18,186 nt of DNA from positions 1 to 18,186 of the forward strand of contig JAKLHH010000024.1 in the NCBI GenBank assembly GCA_022710245.1, given 5' to 3'. Made by a program: the position numbers and the translations under genes. How positions within the stretch are numbered: the first letter of the stretch is position 1; the number at the start of each line of letters is the position of its first letter. Source of the DNA: Myxococcota bacterium (GTDB taxonomy: Bacteria > Myxococcota > Polyangia > GCA-2747355 > JAKLHH01). Below the pieces are notes generated by a model. It did no database searches. It was not told where the DNA came from and saw only the letters and a program-made list of their open reading frames with translations. Below, piece after piece: positions 1-7,112 of the stretch.

Positions 1-189
1 CTCGAGCTCCTGCTTCAGCTCGGCGGCGCGCGCCTCGGCCTCGCTCGCCCGACCACCGGCGCCCTCGAGCTCCTGCTTCAGCTCGGCTGCGCGCGCCTCG
101 GCCTCGCTCGCCCGACCACCGGCGCCCTCGAGCTCCTGCTTCAGCTCGGCTGCGCGCGCCTCGGCCTCGCTCGCCCGACCACCGGCGCC
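1..189. repeat. 63-bp tandem repeat block A (coding, at left edge)
   Basis: Three full 63-bp units start at 1, 64 and 127; units two and three are identical and unit one differs from them at one base. A divergent partial unit begins at 190. On the minus strand each unit encodes 21 residues (three heptads) with the core EARAAELKQELE. The array probably continues past the left edge, so the copy number is a minimum. Confidence 0.93.
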
Positions 190-3100
190 CTCGAGCTCCA
201 GCCCCAGCTCGGCAGCGCGCGCCGAGGCCACCGCGCCACGCGAGCGGGCGGCCTCCAGCTCGGCGCCGACGCTGGCTGCGCGAGCCTCGCTCTCGGTGAG
301 GCGGCGGCGAAGCACATCGAGCTCGCCGCGCGCGCCGTCGAGCGCCCGCTCCAGCTCGGTGGCGCGCTGGGCGGCCTCTGCGGCCCGACCGCGGGTGACC
401 GCCAGCTCGGCCTCCAGCGCTCCCGCGCGAGGCTCGAGGTCGGCGCTGCGGGTCATCGCGACGGTGAGCTCGCCCTCGAGGCTGCCGACGCGGGCCTCCA
501 GCTCGGCGCTGCGCGCGCGCCAGCCCTCGAGGTCCTGGCCCGCCGCGGAGAGCTCGCGCTCCAGCTGGGCGACGTGTCCCTCGAGCGCACCGCGCCGCTC
601 CTGCGCGCCCGCGAGCTCCTCCTCGAGGCCTCTCGCGCGCGCGGCGAGCTCGACCTCGCGGGCACGCGCGGCCTCGAGCTCCGCGCGGAGGCCTTGACCG
701 TGCGTCTCGAGACCGCGCGAATCCTCCTCCAGGGCAGCGATCCGCGCGCTGGCGGCGGCGAGCTCCTGCCCGAGCCGCGCCTCCTCTGCCTGCAGCGCCG
801 CGTGCCGCTCGCGCGCGGAGGCGAGCTCTGCCTCCAGCGCCGTGACCCGCGCTCCCTGCGCCGCGCTCTGCTCCCTCGACGAGGCGAGCTCTCCCTCCAG
901 CGCGGCGACCCGCGCTCCCTGCGCCGCGCTCTGCTCCCTCGACGAGGCGAGCTCTCCCTCCAGCGCGGCGACCCGCGCTCCCTGCGTCGCGCCCTGCTCC
1001 CTCGACGAGGCGAGCTCTCCCTCCAGCGCGGCGACCCGCGCTCCCTGCGTCGCGCTCTGCTCCCTCGACGAGGCGAGCTCTCCCTCCAGCGCGGCGACCC
1101 GCGCTCCCTGCGCCGCGCTCTGCTCCCTCGACGAGGCCAGCTCTCCCTCCAGCGCGGCGACCTGCGCTCCCTGCGCCGCGCTCTGCTCCCTCGACGAGGC
1201 CAGCTCTCCCTCCAACGCCGTGACCCGCGCTCCCTGCGCCGCGCTCTGCTCCCTCGACGAGGCCAGCTCTCCGTCCAGCGCAGCGACCCGCGCCTCCAGC
1301 GACTCCCCCTGCCGCTCCAGCTCGCCCACCCGCTCTCGCGACGACGCCAGCGACGCCTCCAGCGACTCCCCCTGCCGCTCCAGCTCGCCCACCCGCTCTC
1401 GCGACGACGCCAGCGACGCCTCCAGCTCGGTCACCCGTCCGGCGAGCTCCTCGCCGCGACGCTCCAGCTCGACGCTCCACTCCGTCGCCGCGGCGAGCGA
1501 TCCCTCGAGCGCAGCGCTCCGCGCCTCCAGGCTGCTGCCGCGGTCGCGGGCGGCCGCCAGCGCGGCCTGCGCGTCGTCGAGCTGCACCTCCAGGCTCGCC
1601 GCGCGCGACTCGCCCTCTCCGGAGCGGCTGCGCAGGATCTCCAGCTCGCGCTCCAGCGAGCCCTCGTGGGCTCGTGTCTCCTCGAGCTGGCGAGCGGTCA
1701 CCGCCTGCTCACGGGTGAGCGCCTCGACGCGCGCCCGGCCCGCGGCGTGCTCGCGACGCAGCTCCTCGAGAGCATCGCGGGCGACGGCGAGCGCGGCCTC
1801 GCCCTGGTCAGCCCGCGTCCGCGTCTGCTCGAGCTCCTCCCGCGCTGCGGCCAGCGCCGCCGCGGCCTCGCCGCCCTCGCGACGGGCCTCCGCCAGCGCC
1901 GCCGCCTGCTCTCCTGCCTCGCGGCGGAGGTCCTCGTGCTCCGTCCGGGCGTCCTCGAGCGCGCCCTCGAGCGCCTCGCCCCGCGCCTCCAGCTCGGCGA
2001 CGCGCTCCCTCGCCTGGTCCAGCCCGCGCGCCAGCCCGTCCGCGCGCTCACGCTCCGCTGCACGCGCGCTCGCCGTCGCCTCCAGCTCGGTCGCCAGCGC
2101 CGCTTCGCGCGCTGCCTGGGCCGTGGCCTCTCCGCGCTGCGCGTCGAGCTCCCGCGCCAGAGCGTCGCTCCGCTGCCCGAGCTGGCTGGCCTGCACACGG
2201 GCGGCGTCGAGGGCCGCCTCGAGCTCGGCCGCTCGCGCGGCCTCCTCGCCGGCTCGCTGACGGGTGGTCTCCAGCTCCTGCCCCAGCGCCAGCGCCCGCG
2301 CCTCTGCGTCCCGGGCCCGGCCGAGCGCCGCGTCCATCTCGCCGCGGAGGTCCTCCGCCGCCCCCTCCAGGGCGAGCCCGCGAGCCTCCTGCTCCGCCGC
2401 CCGGGACCACGCGTCGTCGAGCTCCCGCTGGCGATCACGCGCCTGGCCCTCGAGCTCCGCGAGCCGCGCACGGGCCGCCTGCACCTCCCCCCGCGAGGAG
2501 TGGAGCTCGCTGCCGATGGCGGCGACGCGGCCGTCGAGCTCACTCAGGCGCCGGCGGGCCTCCTCCAGCTCGCCCCGCGTGGCGGCGAGCGCTCCCTCGA
2601 GGGAGATCGCGCGGGCCTCGCTCTCACCGAGCCGCCTGCGCGCCTCCTCGAGGTTCTGCCGCAGCGCCTCGCGCTCGGCGCCCAGGCCGTGCTGCTGTGC
2701 GGCGCGGTCCTGGAGCTGCTGGTCCCGCTCGCGGACCGTCTCCTCGAAGAGCCGCAGCATTCGCTCGCGCTCGGCGCGCTCCAGCTGCAGCGCCTGCGCG
2801 CCCTGCTCGCTCTGGCGCAGCCGGTCGCCGAGCAGCGCGAGCTCCTCCCGGGCGCGCTCCAGCTCGGCCGCTCGATCGCGTAGCTCGTCCTCGCGTGCGC
2901 CCAGCTCGCGCTGGAGCTCGTCGCGGCCGGACCTCACCTGGCTGAGCTCGCGAGCCCGCGCCTCCGCGCTCGCCCGCTGCTCGCCCGCCGCCGTCTCGAG
3001 CTCCTGCGCGCGACGGCTCTGCTCGGCGAGCGTCCGCTCTGCCTCCTCGAGGCGCGCGCGCAGCCCGCTGACCGCATCGCGGGCCTCGACGCCAGCCGCC

Positions 3101-4539
3101 TGCTCCTCCTCCGCCCGGGCGAGCGAGCCCCGCAGCCCCTGCGCCTCCGCGGTGGCCGCGCTCAGCTCCAGCTGCAGTTCGCTGATCCGCGCCTCCAGGG
3201 CGGCCCGGGCGGCCTCCAGGGCGCGCCGCTCGGCCGCCCGCCGCTCCTCCTGCTCCTCGACGGCCAGCAGCGACTCGCGCAGCCGGTCGCGCTCCTGCTC
3301 CACCGCGAGCAGGCGCTCGCGCTGCGCGACGAGCTCCTTGCGCCCCTGGCTCACCGCCGTGCGTGCCTCCTCGAGCTGGGCGGTGACCCCCGCGAGCTCC
3401 CGCTTGCTCGCCTGCACCGCCGCCTGCGCCTCGAGGTGCTGGATCTTCAGGCGCTCGAACTCCCCGGCGAGCTCGCGGTGCCCCTGCACGAGGCCCTCGT
3501 GCCGGTAAGAGACCTGGTCTCGCTGCAGGGCGAGCTCGGTCGCGGCGCGCTGCGCCTCGGCGGCGGTCCGCGCCAGATCCTCGCTGGCGTGCCGGGCGTC
3601 CTCGAGCTCCCGCTGCAGCCCGCTCGCCAGCTCGCGCTGCTTGGCGACCTCGGCGGCGAAGGTGGAGAGCTCCTGCCTGGCGCCCGAGAGCGCTGCCTCA
3701 GCCTCCTGCGCCCGGCGGAGCTCGTCCTCCACCCGCTCCATGCGCGCGGCGCGCCCCGCGAGCCGGAGCAGCTCCGCCTCCCGGCTCCGGAGCTGGGCCT
3801 CGAGCTCCGCGCGCTCGGTGCGCAGCGTCCGCACCGCTCGCTCGGCCTCGGTCCGAGCCGTCTCCGCTGCCGCGGCGACGCGATAGTAGGGTAGCGTCAC
3901 CAGCGTGTAGCGCCGCAGGTCGGGCAACGCGTCGCGAGAGACCACCGCGACGAAGTGGCTAGCCTCCTCGGGCTCGGGCACCAGCTCATCACAGAGCGAG
4001 AGCTCCGCCGCGCTCGCCGGTGGCTGCAGGAACGAGAGGTAGAACCCGAGCATGGGGCTCTGACCGAGGATGGTCACCGACGGAAAGTGCTCCTGAGCTG
4101 CCTGCGCGAGTGACCAGTAGTCGATCCCGGCGGCGCGCGGCGGCGGGTGCGCGGGCTCCAGGTGCTCCGACGGATCGAGGAGGAGCCGCGCCTCGGGGTT
4201 GCGCGCGGCGAGGACCGCGAAGCCGCCGGGGCGGAGCAGCCGGGCGATCTCGCGGAGCCAGCTCGGACGGTCTGCCGGCTCGAGCCGCTCGAGGAGGTCG
4301 AGGCAGAGGACCACGTCGAAGGAGCCGTCGGGGAGCTCGGGCCACTCGCCCTCGAGGACCTCCAGGCCACGGAGCGCTCGCTGACGCTCCGGAGGTACAG
4401 GCCGCCAGATGACGATCCGCGCCGCGCTCGACCGCTGCAGCAGCTCGGGCGCCGCGCTCTCCCAGCCAGCCCCGAGATCGAGGACGCTGCGCCCGGCGAG
4501 CAACGGCCGCACCAGGAGGTACACCGGGAGGCAGGTCAT
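1..4539 (-). CDS. Methyltransferase-like head fused to giant coiled-coil protein (3' end outside window)
   Basis: The frame is open from ATG 4539 to the left edge, at least 1513 residues; an in-frame TAA upstream with no other start codon between fixes the start. Residues about 15-125 resemble a class I SAM methyltransferase: LDLGAG (20-25), FDVVLCLDLLERL (74-86) and LLRPGGFAVL (101-110). The glycine motif ends G-W-E instead of G-x-G and no acidic residue follows strand 2, so the fold may not be catalytic. A second segment, GQSPMLGFYLSFLQ (159-172), is typical of the C-terminal part of such domains. From about residue 225 the protein is almost wholly Glu/Ala/Arg/Leu heptads, a long coiled coil, with 21-residue tandem repeats near residues 1041-1083, 1086-1233 and 1450-1513. 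No signal peptide or membrane segment is seen, so it is probably a cytoplasmic scaffold. A TATAAT box lies upstream but no clear ribosome site. Exact function is unknown; the fusion is certain from the open frame. Confidence 0.88.
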   Translation of the reverse strand, partial: MTCLPVYLLVRPLLAGRSVLDLGAGWESAAPELLQRSSAARIVIWRPVPPERQRALRGLEVLEGEWPELPDGSFDVVLCLDLLERLEPADRPSWLREIARLLRPGGFAVLAARNPEARLLLDPSEHLEPAHPPPRAAGIDYWSLAQAAQEHFPSVTILGQSPMLGFYLSFLQPPASAAELSLCDELVPEPEEASHFVAVVSRDALPDLRRYTLVTLPYYRVAAAAETARTEAERAVRTLRTERAELEAQLRSREAELLRLAGRAARMERVEDELRRAQEAEAALSGARQELSTFAAEVAKQRELASGLQRELEDARHASEDLARTAAEAQRAATELALQRDQVSYRHEGLVQGHRELAGEFERLKIQHLEAQAAVQASKRELAGVTAQLEEARTAVSQGRKELVAQRERLLAVEQERDRLRESLLAVEEQEERRAAERRALEAARAALEARISELQLELSAATAEAQGLRGSLARAEEEQAAGVEARDAVSGLRARLEEAERTLAEQSRRAQELETAAGEQRASAEARARELSQVRSGRDELQRELGAREDELRDRAAELERAREELALLGDRLRQSEQGAQALQLERAERERMLRLFEETVRERDQQLQDRAAQQHGLGAEREALRQNLEEARRRLGESEARAISLEGALAATRGELEEARRRLSELDGRVAAIGSELHSSRGEVQAARARLAELEGQARDRQRELDDAWSRAAEQEARGLALEGAAEDLRGEMDAALGRARDAEARALALGQELETTRQRAGEEAARAAELEAALDAARVQASQLGQRSDALARELDAQRGEATAQAAREAALATELEATASARAAERERADGLARGLDQARERVAELEARGEALEGALEDARTEHEDLRREAGEQAAALAEARREGGEAAAALAAAREELEQTRTRADQGEAALAVARDALEELRREHAAGRARVEALTREQAVTARQLEETRAHEGSLERELEILRSRSGEGESRAASLEVQLDDAQAALAAARDRGSSLEARSAALEGSLAAATEWSVELERRGEELAGRVTELEASLASSRERVGELERQGESLEASLASSRERVGELERQGESLEARVAALDGELASSREQSAAQGARVTALEGELASSREQSAAQGAQVAALEGELASSREQSAAQGARVAALEGELASSREQSATQGARVAALEGELASSREQGATQGARVAALEGELASSREQSAAQGARVAALEGELASSREQSAAQGARVTALEAELASARERHAALQAEEARLGQELAAASARIAALEEDSRGLETHGQGLRAELEAARAREVELAARARGLEEELAGAQERRGALEGHVAQLERELSAAGQDLEGWRARSAELEARVGSLEGELTVAMTRSADLEPRAGALEAELAVTRGRAAEAAQRATELERALDGARGELDVLRRRLTESEARAASVGAELEAARSRGAVASARAAELGLELEGAGGRASEAEARAAELKQELEGAGGRASEAEARAAELKQELEGAGGRASEAEARAAELKQELE
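842..1282. repeat. 63-bp tandem repeat block B, seven coding units
   Basis: Seven near-identical 63-bp units lie head to tail within the coiled-coil gene. Each encodes 21 residues on the minus strand, of the form RVAALEGELASSREQ followed by SAAQGA. Units differ by only a few bases, which implies recent expansion or homogenisation. The unit is a multiple of three, so copy-number change keeps the frame. Confidence 0.95.
1292..1417. repeat. 63-bp tandem repeat block C, two coding units
   Basis: Two identical 63-bp units start at 1292 and 1355, with a fragment of a third at 1418. On the minus strand they encode 21 residues with the cores ASLASSRERVGELERQGESL. The unit is related to block B (shared ELASS/ASLASS-type core), so B and C likely arose from one ancestral 21-residue module. 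Confidence 0.93.
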
Positions 4540-4568
4540 CGGATCACGCGGAGAGGTCCAGGGAGGCG

Positions 4569-4574
4569 ATTATA
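4569..4574 (-). promoter_or_regulatory. -10 box (TATAAT) of the methyltransferase/coiled-coil gene
   Basis: The minus strand carries a perfect TATAAT hexamer here, rare in such GC-rich DNA. It predicts a start of transcription near 4562 and a leader of about 23 bases before ATG 4539. No good -35 is seen at 16-18 bases: TTGATT lies 21 bases upstream and the best-spaced hexamer is TTTTCT. The gene may therefore be transcribed separately from the upstream small membrane-protein gene. Confidence 0.5.
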
Positions 4575-4643
4575 GACGCGGTCACGTGCGAAGAAAATCA
4601 AGTCCCGCACCGGCTTGTCCGCTCGGTCCGGCACGCGCCGACC

Positions 4644-5048
4644 TCACTCACTGCGCTCGGCCCTCTCGGTCAGGGTGAAGGTGAGGACGGTCGTCTTGTC
4701 GACGAACCAGTGCTTGATGGTCTGCATGTAGGTCGCGGAGACGTTGGCCTCGTGCTGCGTCTTCGACATGGTCACCTGCAGGTTCGCCTCGCGGATCCCC
4801 AGCTCGGCGAGCCGGGTCTCCGCCTCCCGCTTGAGGTCCGCGAAGAGCTGCGACTCGGCGTCGCCACCGACGAAGCGCTTGGAGTAGAGCTTGTTCGTTA
4901 ACTCCGAGATGACGCCCTGGGCCTTCCACTTGCGGTAGTAGTGAGGCCCCCACTGGATGACGTAGTAGGCGCCCGCGAGCAGGCCGAGGATGAGGACGAT
5001 GCTGACGATGTTCACCTTGGAAGGCTTCTTGTAGCGCTGGGACTGCAT
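4644..5048 (-). CDS. Small single-pass membrane protein, unknown function
   Basis: This 134-residue protein starts at ATG 5048 behind a strong Shine-Dalgarno (AGGAGG, 5053-5058), the best in the window. Residues 13-31 (from NIVSIVLILGLLAGAYYVI) form one hydrophobic span after a short Lys/Arg-rich N-terminus, giving a cytoplasmic N-terminus and periplasmic C-terminus by the positive-inside rule. The soluble part has a helical stretch (about 43-83, including DLKREAETRLAELGI) followed by alternating hydrophobic segments suggesting beta strands. Overall layout recalls small anchored proteins of the DUF4845 type, but I am not sure of that relation. It lies 104 bp upstream of the methyltransferase/coiled-coil gene on the same strand and diverges from the pseudo-receiver gene. 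Codon use and start signal make it a convincing gene; the function is unknown. Confidence 0.85.
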   Translation of the reverse strand: MQSQRYKKPSKVNIVSIVLILGLLAGAYYVIQWGPHYYRKWKAQGVISELTNKLYSKRFVGGDAESQLFADLKREAETRLAELGIREANLQVTMSKTQHEANVSATYMQTIKHWFVDKTTVLTFTLTERAERSE

Positions 5049-5052
5049 GCGA

Positions 5053-5058
5053 CCTCCT
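5053..5058 (-). promoter_or_regulatory. Shine-Dalgarno of the small membrane-protein gene
   Basis: AGGAGG on the minus strand sits four bases before ATG 5048 and fixes that start. It is one of only two clear Shine-Dalgarno sequences seen in the window. Confidence 0.75.
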
Positions 5059-5120
5059 GCCCGTCGATGTTCGCTCGCTCGGGCCGGGATGACAACAAAT
5101 CCCCCTCGACGGCTAACAAT

Positions 5121-5148
5121 TTGACTTCAGGAGCAGGGCGGTTACCAT
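5121..5148 (+). promoter_or_regulatory. Sigma70-like promoter of the pseudo-receiver gene
   Basis: TTGACT (5121-5126, five of six to consensus) is followed after 16 bases by TACCAT (5143-5148, four of six). Transcription would start near 5155, which is the GTG start codon itself, so the mRNA could be leaderless. A purine-rich CAGGAG at 5128-5133 lies 21 bases before the GTG, too far for a normal ribosome site. Confidence 0.5.
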
Positions 5149-5154
5149 CGGGCC

Positions 5155-6855
5155 GTGGGAAGACTACCTACCATCCTGGTAGCAGGGGGCGGCAACCTTT
5201 ACATCCAGCTGCTCGATCCCTTCCCGCCCACCGTCTGCAAGGTCGTCTTCGTGGAGGCGCTGCGCGAGGCGATGGACGAGGCGGCCGACGCCAGCGTGGT
5301 GGTGGTCGATTCGAAGCTGGCCGGTGGAGGGGTCGATCTCTGCAGGAAGCTTCGCTCGGACCCGGTCACGGCGAAGCTCCCGCTCATCCTCCGCGTGGCG
5401 GCCAAGGACGAGCACGTGCAGGCGCTCAGCGACACGCGCGTCCTGGCGTCTGACTTCCCGGCGCTGGTGCGAGCGGTTCGCTCGCTGTGCCCCGAGATCG
5501 ATCAGCCGGACACCGCGAACCTCGGCGACCTGGAGGAGGAAGACAGCCACGAGGGCTACTTCGACGACGGCCCCACCACGGTCCTCTTCCGGCGCCCCGA
5601 GGCGGCGCCGGGGAAGGCCGGCGAGTGGCCGCCGCCGCCGCCGATCCGCGAGGGTGGTCAGGACGTCCTCGAGTTCGCGCAGGTCTACGCCGGCTACATG
5701 AACTCGCTCCTGGAGGCGCTCGAGGTACCGAGCAAGCTCTCCGCGGCGGAGCTCGCGCGGCTGCGGGAGATGTCCAGCGTCACGCTCGATCAGACCGAGC
5801 AGCACCTGGGTGCCTTGCAGACCTCGATCACCGAGGCCCTGGTCGGCAAGGACCTGGACCGGATGAAGGCGCTCAGCTCCGCCAAGAACAGCCTCTACGA
5901 GAAGCTCCAGTCGATGCGGACCCTGGCGGGCAAGGCCGAGGGCGGCGCCGTGCCGTCCACCGGTGGCGGCATGCCGGCGGCGAAGACCCCGCCCCCGCAG
6001 AGGAAGAGCGAGCTGACCCGCGCCGCCCAGGCGAAGGAGGCGACCGCCGCTGCTCAGAAGAAGAGCGAGCTGACCCGCGCCGCGGAGGCCAAGCAGGCGG
6101 CCGCCGTCCAGAAGGCGCAGGAGCAGAAGTCCGAGCGCGCGGCGCAGCAGAAGTCCGAGCGCGCGGCGCAGAAGGCGCCGCTCCGCCGCCTCACCACGCG
6201 CGGAGGCTCTGCAGTTCGGCAGGACGCCGGGGAGGGCAACTCTCGCCTGCGGCTGATCCTGCTCGTCGGGGTTGCCGCGGTCATCATCACGGCGGCCGCG
6301 GTCTTCTTGCTTCGGGGCGACGGGGGCAACCAGGCCACGCGCCCGTCAGGGAACACCCCCCCGGTGATGAAGTGGGTCCAGATCGAGGAGACGCCGACGG
6401 GCGTCGTCTGCCGCGCCCAGGCAGAGGACCAGGACAGGGACCCGATCGCCTTCATCATGCAGTGGAAGGTCAACAACCGCGAGATCGTCGGACAGCGCAC
6501 CGCGCGTCTGCCGAAGAGCGAGTACCAGGACGGCGACACCGTCGAGGTGCAGGTGTCGGCCACCGACAACTACGGGACCAGCTCTCCGCTCACCGCGAAG
6601 CCGCTCGTGGCCAGGGGCGCCGCGGTCCGTGTCCCGGGGCCGACGCCAGTGCCCACGCCTCCTCCGACGCCAGCGCCTCCTCCGACGCCAGCGCCGCCGC
6701 CCACGCCTCCTGCGCCGCCCGCGACGCCGCCGCCCGCGACGCCGCCGCCCGCGACGCCGCCGACCACGACGCCGCCGACCACGCCGCCCGCGACGCCGCC
6801 GGCCTCGCCGCCCACGCCGCCGACCACACCGCCCGCGTCGGGGCGGGTGCCGTAG
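5155..6855 (+). CDS. Bitopic pseudo-receiver protein with Ig-like domain and Pro/Thr-rich tail
   Basis: This 566-residue protein starts at GTG 5155. Residues about 5-112 have the length and strand/helix pattern of a response-regulator receiver, with VVVVDSKLAGG holding the possible phospho-site Asp52. The acidic pair normally at the end of strand 1 is replaced by AGGG, and the usual Thr/Ser and Lys are not evident, so it is probably a pseudo-receiver. Residues about 170-260 look helical; 284-345 are a Lys/Ala-rich linker with repeated KSELTRAA and KSERAAQ motifs. Residues 365-386 (LRLILLVGVAAVIITAAAVF) form one membrane span. After it comes an Ig-like beta domain (about 402-487, with EDQDRDPIAFIMQWKVNN), then a Pro/Thr/Ala tail (495-560). 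The topology would place the receiver in the cytoplasm and the Ig domain and tail in the periplasm. It diverges from the small membrane protein and converges on the TPR gene. Role unknown; transmembrane scaffolding or signalling is inference. Confidence 0.87.
   Translation: MGRLPTILVAGGGNLYIQLLDPFPPTVCKVVFVEALREAMDEAADASVVVVDSKLAGGGVDLCRKLRSDPVTAKLPLILRVAAKDEHVQALSDTRVLASDFPALVRAVRSLCPEIDQPDTANLGDLEEEDSHEGYFDDGPTTVLFRRPEAAPGKAGEWPPPPPIREGGQDVLEFAQVYAGYMNSLLEALEVPSKLSAAELARLREMSSVTLDQTEQHLGALQTSITEALVGKDLDRMKALSSAKNSLYEKLQSMRTLAGKAEGGAVPSTGGGMPAAKTPPPQRKSELTRAAQAKEATAAAQKKSELTRAAEAKQAAAVQKAQEQKSERAAQQKSERAAQKAPLRRLTTRGGSAVRQDAGEGNSRLRLILLVGVAAVIITAAAVFLLRGDGGNQATRPSGNTPPVMKWVQIEETPTGVVCRAQAEDQDRDPIAFIMQWKVNNREIVGQRTARLPKSEYQDGDTVEVQVSATDNYGTSSPLTAKPLVARGAAVRVPGPTPVPTPPPTPAPPPTPAPPPTPPAPPATPPPATPPPATPPTTTPPTTPPATPPASPPTPPTTPPASGRVP
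6634..6843 (+). repeat. Low-complexity Pro/Thr/Ala-coding repeats
   Basis: The 3' end of the pseudo-receiver gene is built of short CCN/ACN/GCN repeats, including several copies of a 15-bp unit of the type GCGACGCCGCCGCCC. It encodes a PPATP/PTPAPP-rich tail of about 65 residues. Such tails often span cell-wall or periplasmic space; the DNA is prone to copy-number change. Confidence 0.85.
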
Positions 6856-6871
6856 TCGCATCCCTCTCGCT

Positions 6872-7112
6872 GCTCAGGTCGTCGCGCGCTGCTCAGGTCG
6901 CGCGCTGCTCAGGTCGCGCGCTGCTCAGGTCGACGGGCGCCGCTCAGTGCTGAGGTCGTCGCGCGCTGCTCAGGTCGACGGGCGCCGCTCAGTGCTCAGG
7001 TCGTCGCGCGCTGCTCAGGTCGACGGGCGCCGCTCAGTGCTCAGGTCGTCGCGCGCTGCTCAGGTCGACGCGCGCCGCTCAGTGCTCAGGTCGCCGCCCG
7101 CCGCTCAGGTCG
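6872..7112. repeat. 45-bp tandem repeats between convergent genes
   Basis: The decamer GCTCAGGTCG or a near copy occurs twelve times, at 6872, 6891, 6907, 6923, 6949 (one mismatch), 6968, 6994, 7013, 7039, 7058, 7084 and 7103. From 6949 it settles into a 45-bp period with two decamers per unit spaced 19 and 26 bases. The units also carry the GC palindromes GCGCGC and GGCGCC; one copy forms the perfect inverted repeat CTCAGTGCTGAG (6943-6954). The array fills nearly all of the 249-bp gap between the convergent pseudo-receiver and TPR genes and runs into the TPR stop codon. No ORF of coding character lies in it. Possible roles are a transcription-ending hairpin cluster or protein-binding array; neither is shown. 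Confidence 0.92.

Noticed and set aside
574..2883. Long plus-strand open frame (769 codons) over the coiled-coil gene
   Set aside because: It is the codon mirror of the minus-strand coiled-coil gene, with Leu/Arg-rich repetitive sequence, no domain motifs and no start signal.
5067..5095. Promoter for the small membrane-protein gene (TTGTCA, 17 bases, GAACAT, minus strand)
   Set aside because: The -10 matches only three of six and would leave a leader starting at the Shine-Dalgarno; possible but not good enough to list.
6872..7112. CRISPR array
   Set aside because: The 45-bp units repeat throughout with no unique spacers, and no cas genes are nearby.
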